Assembly (NCBI GenBank): GCA_020741375.1
Contig: DYZF01000231.1
Span: 1-6,261 of the forward strand
Length of the DNA stretch: 6,261 nucleotides
Source of the DNA: Tessaracoccus flavescens
GTDB taxonomy: Bacteria > Actinomycetota > Actinomycetes > Propionibacteriales > Propionibacteriaceae
Direction: 5' to 3'
Each line of letters opens with the position of its first letter. The stretch's first letter is position 1. The notes under the pieces were generated by a model, which saw nothing but the letters and a program-made list of their open reading frames with translations, had not been told where the DNA came from and did not search any database. Of this stretch, positions 4,113 through 6,261 are shown piece by piece. Position numbers and translations under genes: made by a program.

Positions 4113-6261
4113 ATGAGTGACTCCCTTTTCCCCGATCTGTTCTCCGTCTTTCAGCCCGACGAGCAGGCCCCAGCCCCGGTCGCGGCCGAGCGGCCCGAGC
4201 GGCAGGCGAAGGCGAAGAAGATCACGGAGGAGGAGCTCCTCGAGGGGCTGAACGCCCCGCAACGCGAGGCCGTCGTCCACCACGGCGCGCCCGTCCTCGT
4301 GGTGGCCGGCGCCGGCTCGGGCAAGACGCGGGTGCTGACCCGCCGCATCGCGCATCTGGTGTCGCAACGCGACGTGCATCCCGGCTCCATCCTGGCGATC
4401 ACCTTCACCAACAAGGCGGCCGCGGAGATGCGCGAGCGCGTCGTCGAACTGGTGGGCAACCGGGCCAAGCTCATGTGGGTTTCGACGTTCCACAGCGCCT
4501 GCGTGCGCATCCTCCGTCAAGACATCGATCGGTTCGGCATCAACAAGACCTTCTCGATCTACGACGACGCGGACGCCAAACGGCTGATGTCGCTCGTCTG
4601 CCGCGATCTGGAGCTGGATCCCAAGCGCTACCCGGTGCGCGCCGTCATGAACGCCGTCAGCAACTACAAGAACGAGCTGATCGACTACGAGTCCGCCGGC
4701 AGAGACGCGGCTGGGCCCCACAAGGAGGCGCACGCCAAGGCCTACGCCGAGTACCAGACCCGCCTCGCTGCGGCCAACGCTCTGGATTTCGACGATCTCA
4801 TCATGACGACGGTGAACCTCCTGCAGGCCTTCCCCGACGTCCGCGAGAAGTACCGCCGCCGGTTCCGCCACGTGCTGGTCGACGAGTACCAGGACACTAA
4901 CCACGCGCAGTACGCCCTCATCCGCGAACTGTGCGCGGAAGCGAGCACCAGCGGGGTCGTCGACGGCTCCCCGGTCTCCGAACCGGCCGAACTCATGGTG
5001 GTGGGCGATTCGGACCAGTCCATCTACGCGTTCCGGGGCGCCACGATCCGCAACATCTTAGATTTCGAGTCAGACTTCCCCGGTGCCCGCACCATCGTGC
5101 TCGACCAGAACTACCGCTCCTCGCAGAACGTTCTGACGGCCGCCAACTCGGTGATCTCCCGCAATCAGGGCCGCCGCGAAAAGCACCTGTGGTCTGAGCT
5201 GGGCGAAGGCGAGCTCATCGTCGGCTGGGTGGCAGACACCGAGCAGGACGAGGCCCAGTTCGTCGCCACGGAGATCGACCGGCTCTCGGACGAGGGGCTG
5301 AGCCAGTACGGTGACACGGCAGTCTTCTACCGCACCAACGCCCAATCGCGAGCCTTTGAAGAGGTGTTCATCCGCGTAGGCATGCCGTACAAGGTGGTGG
5401 GCGGCGTGCGCTTCTACGAGCGCCGGGAAATCCGCGACGCCATCGCCTACCTTCGGGCCATCGTCAACCCTGCCGACGACGTCTCCGTGCGCCGCATCCT
5501 GAACGTTCCCAAGCGCGGCATCGGTGACCGCGCCGAGGCGGCCATCTCCACGCTGGCGACGGGGGAGAAGATCACCTTCTTCGACGCTCTGCAGCGGTCG
5601 ACTGATGCCCCCGGCCTCGCCACGCGCTCTCAGAAGCAGATTCAGGGCTTCGTCGACGTCATGAACCTGCACCGCGCGATGGTGGCCCAGGGCAAGCCCG
5701 CCGACGAGGTGCTCACGTCGATCCTCAAGGAATCGGGCTACCTGCCGGAGCTGGAGGCGTCAACAGACCCTCAAGACATCACCCGGATCGAGAACCTCAT
5801 CGAACTGGTGTCGGTGGCCGCGGAGTTCGTGGCCGCTGCCAACACGATCGATCTCGACGACGCCGTCGATTCCGGACTCGCCGCCGGCATGCCGGAGCCC
5901 GACGATTCGCTGGCGGCCTTCCTCGAACGGATCGCTCTGGTGGCGGATTCGGATCAGGTGCCGGACCACGGCAACGGCGTCGTAACGCTGATGACGCTGC
6001 ACACCGCCAAGGGTTTGGAGTTCGACACCGTCTTCCTCACCGGCATGGAGGAGGGCATGTTCCCGCACATGCGGGCGCTGACGGACCCCAACGAGCTCGA
6101 GGAGGAGCGTCGCCTCGCCTACGTCGGCATCACGCGCGCCCGCAAGCGGCTCTACCTCAGCCGCTCTCAGGTGCGCGTCACGTTCGGGGCCCCGGCCTAC
6201 AACCCGCCGTCGCGCTTCCTGGACGAGGTGCCGCACCATGTCATGGATTGGCGTCGCACGG
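4113..6261 (+). CDS. pcrA: ATP-dependent DNA helicase PcrA/UvrD (UvrD1-like), 3' end beyond window
   Basis: The first 716 residues of a superfamily 1A 3'-5' helicase used in DNA repair and in removing obstacles to replication; there is no stop codon before the window ends. All core motifs are present in order: Q-motif GLNAPQREAV (45-54), Walker A AGAGSGKT (65-72, K71), Ia AITFTNKAAAEMRERV (95-110), Ib MWVSTFHSACVRILR (121-135), II VDEYQDT (256-262, D257/E258), III VVGDSDQSIYAFRGA (296-310), IV LDQNYRSS (330-337), V TLMTLHTAKGLEFD (625-638) and VI EERRLAYVGITRARKRLY (664-681). The wording matches mycobacterial UvrD1 closely, including DWRRT at the visible end. Perhaps 60-130 residues are missing, which would hold the C-terminal RNA-polymerase-binding Tudor-like region if present. 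The N-terminal extension of about 44 residues is acidic then basic and looks disordered. The ATG at 4113 is in frame and close behind a -10 element; a short leader is likely. Confidence 0.94.
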   Translation, partial: MSDSLFPDLFSVFQPDEQAPAPVAAERPERQAKAKKITEEELLEGLNAPQREAVVHHGAPVLVVAGAGSGKTRVLTRRIAHLVSQRDVHPGSILAITFTNKAAAEMRERVVELVGNRAKLMWVSTFHSACVRILRQDIDRFGINKTFSIYDDADAKRLMSLVCRDLELDPKRYPVRAVMNAVSNYKNELIDYESAGRDAAGPHKEAHAKAYAEYQTRLAAANALDFDDLIMTTVNLLQAFPDVREKYRRRFRHVLVDEYQDTNHAQYALIRELCAEASTSGVVDGSPVSEPAELMVVGDSDQSIYAFRGATIRNILDFESDFPGARTIVLDQNYRSSQNVLTAANSVISRNQGRREKHLWSELGEGELIVGWVADTEQDEAQFVATEIDRLSDEGLSQYGDTAVFYRTNAQSRAFEEVFIRVGMPYKVVGGVRFYERREIRDAIAYLRAIVNPADDVSVRRILNVPKRGIGDRAEAAISTLATGEKITFFDALQRSTDAPGLATRSQKQIQGFVDVMNLHRAMVAQGKPADEVLTSILKESGYLPELEASTDPQDITRIENLIELVSVAAEFVAAANTIDLDDAVDSGLAAGMPEPDDSLAAFLERIALVADSDQVPDHGNGVVTLMTLHTAKGLEFDTVFLTGMEEGMFPHMRALTDPNELEEERRLAYVGITRARKRLYLSRSQVRVTFGAPAYNPPSRFLDEVPHHVMDWRRT

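Noticed and set aside
4008..4904. 298-codon open frame on the minus strand opposite the helicase start
   Set aside because: It runs antisense through helicase motifs and the cls N-terminus. The composition is low-complexity V/L/H/D/R, and no start or domain supports it.
5070..5672. 200-codon open frame on the minus strand inside the helicase gene
   Set aside because: Antisense shadow of conserved helicase sequence with no support of its own.
1..6261. Mobile element, defence system, CRISPR or prophage
   Set aside because: All frames were read and no transposase, integrase, nuclease-defence pair, direct-repeat array or attachment site was seen. Composition and codon use are uniform. The lone helicase has the full PcrA/UvrD1 pattern and no defence partner in view.

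Overview
The window is GC-rich DNA with strong G/C preference at third codon positions. It carries a PspC-type sensor kinase with a NarL-type regulator, a PcrA/UvrD1-like helicase whose motifs read like the mycobacterial protein, and several genes whose start codons lack a Shine-Dalgarno sequence. Together these point to an actinobacterium (Actinomycetota). A propionibacterial lineage would fit but cannot be proven from this sequence. The content looks like ordinary chromosomal core or housekeeping DNA. I see no integrase, transposase, phage gene, CRISPR array, tRNA or rRNA, and I did not find a convincing undescribed system.

Layout from left to right. (1) Positions 35-1947: a two-gene operon on the + strand, a membrane PspC-domain histidine kinase followed by a LuxR/NarL response regulator, joined by a 4-nt ATGA overlap. 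A small hairpin lies just after the regulator. (2) Positions 2069-2341, minus strand: a 90-residue GlsB/YeaQ/YmgE-type (transglycosylase-associated family) small membrane protein. It ends in a strong UUCG-loop hairpin terminator that it shares back-to-back with the kinase/regulator operon. (3) Positions 2457-2798, plus strand: a 113-residue four-helix membrane protein of unknown function, divergent from the GlsB-like gene across a 115-nt control region containing a short palindrome. (4) Positions 2842-4071, minus strand: a phospholipase-D-type cardiolipin synthase with two intact HKD motifs, convergent with the previous gene and ending in a long hairpin whose loop holds its stop codon. (5) Positions 4113-6261, plus strand: the first 716 codons of a PcrA/UvrD1 superfamily 1A DNA helicase. 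It is open at the right edge of the window and transcribed divergently from the cardiolipin synthase across only 41 nt.

How they fit together: four of the five complete products are membrane proteins or act at the membrane (PspC sensor, GlsB-like protein, four-helix protein, cardiolipin synthase), and the fifth is the sensor's soluble partner. A loose envelope-stress theme is therefore possible, but gene orientation shows four separate transcription units (kinase-regulator, GlsB-like, four-helix protein, cardiolipin synthase) plus the helicase. Only the kinase and regulator are clearly one functional pair. The most useful observations concern regulation: near-symmetric back-to-back -10 elements between cls and pcrA, probable leaderless starts, and a possible general-stress promoter for the GlsB-like gene.
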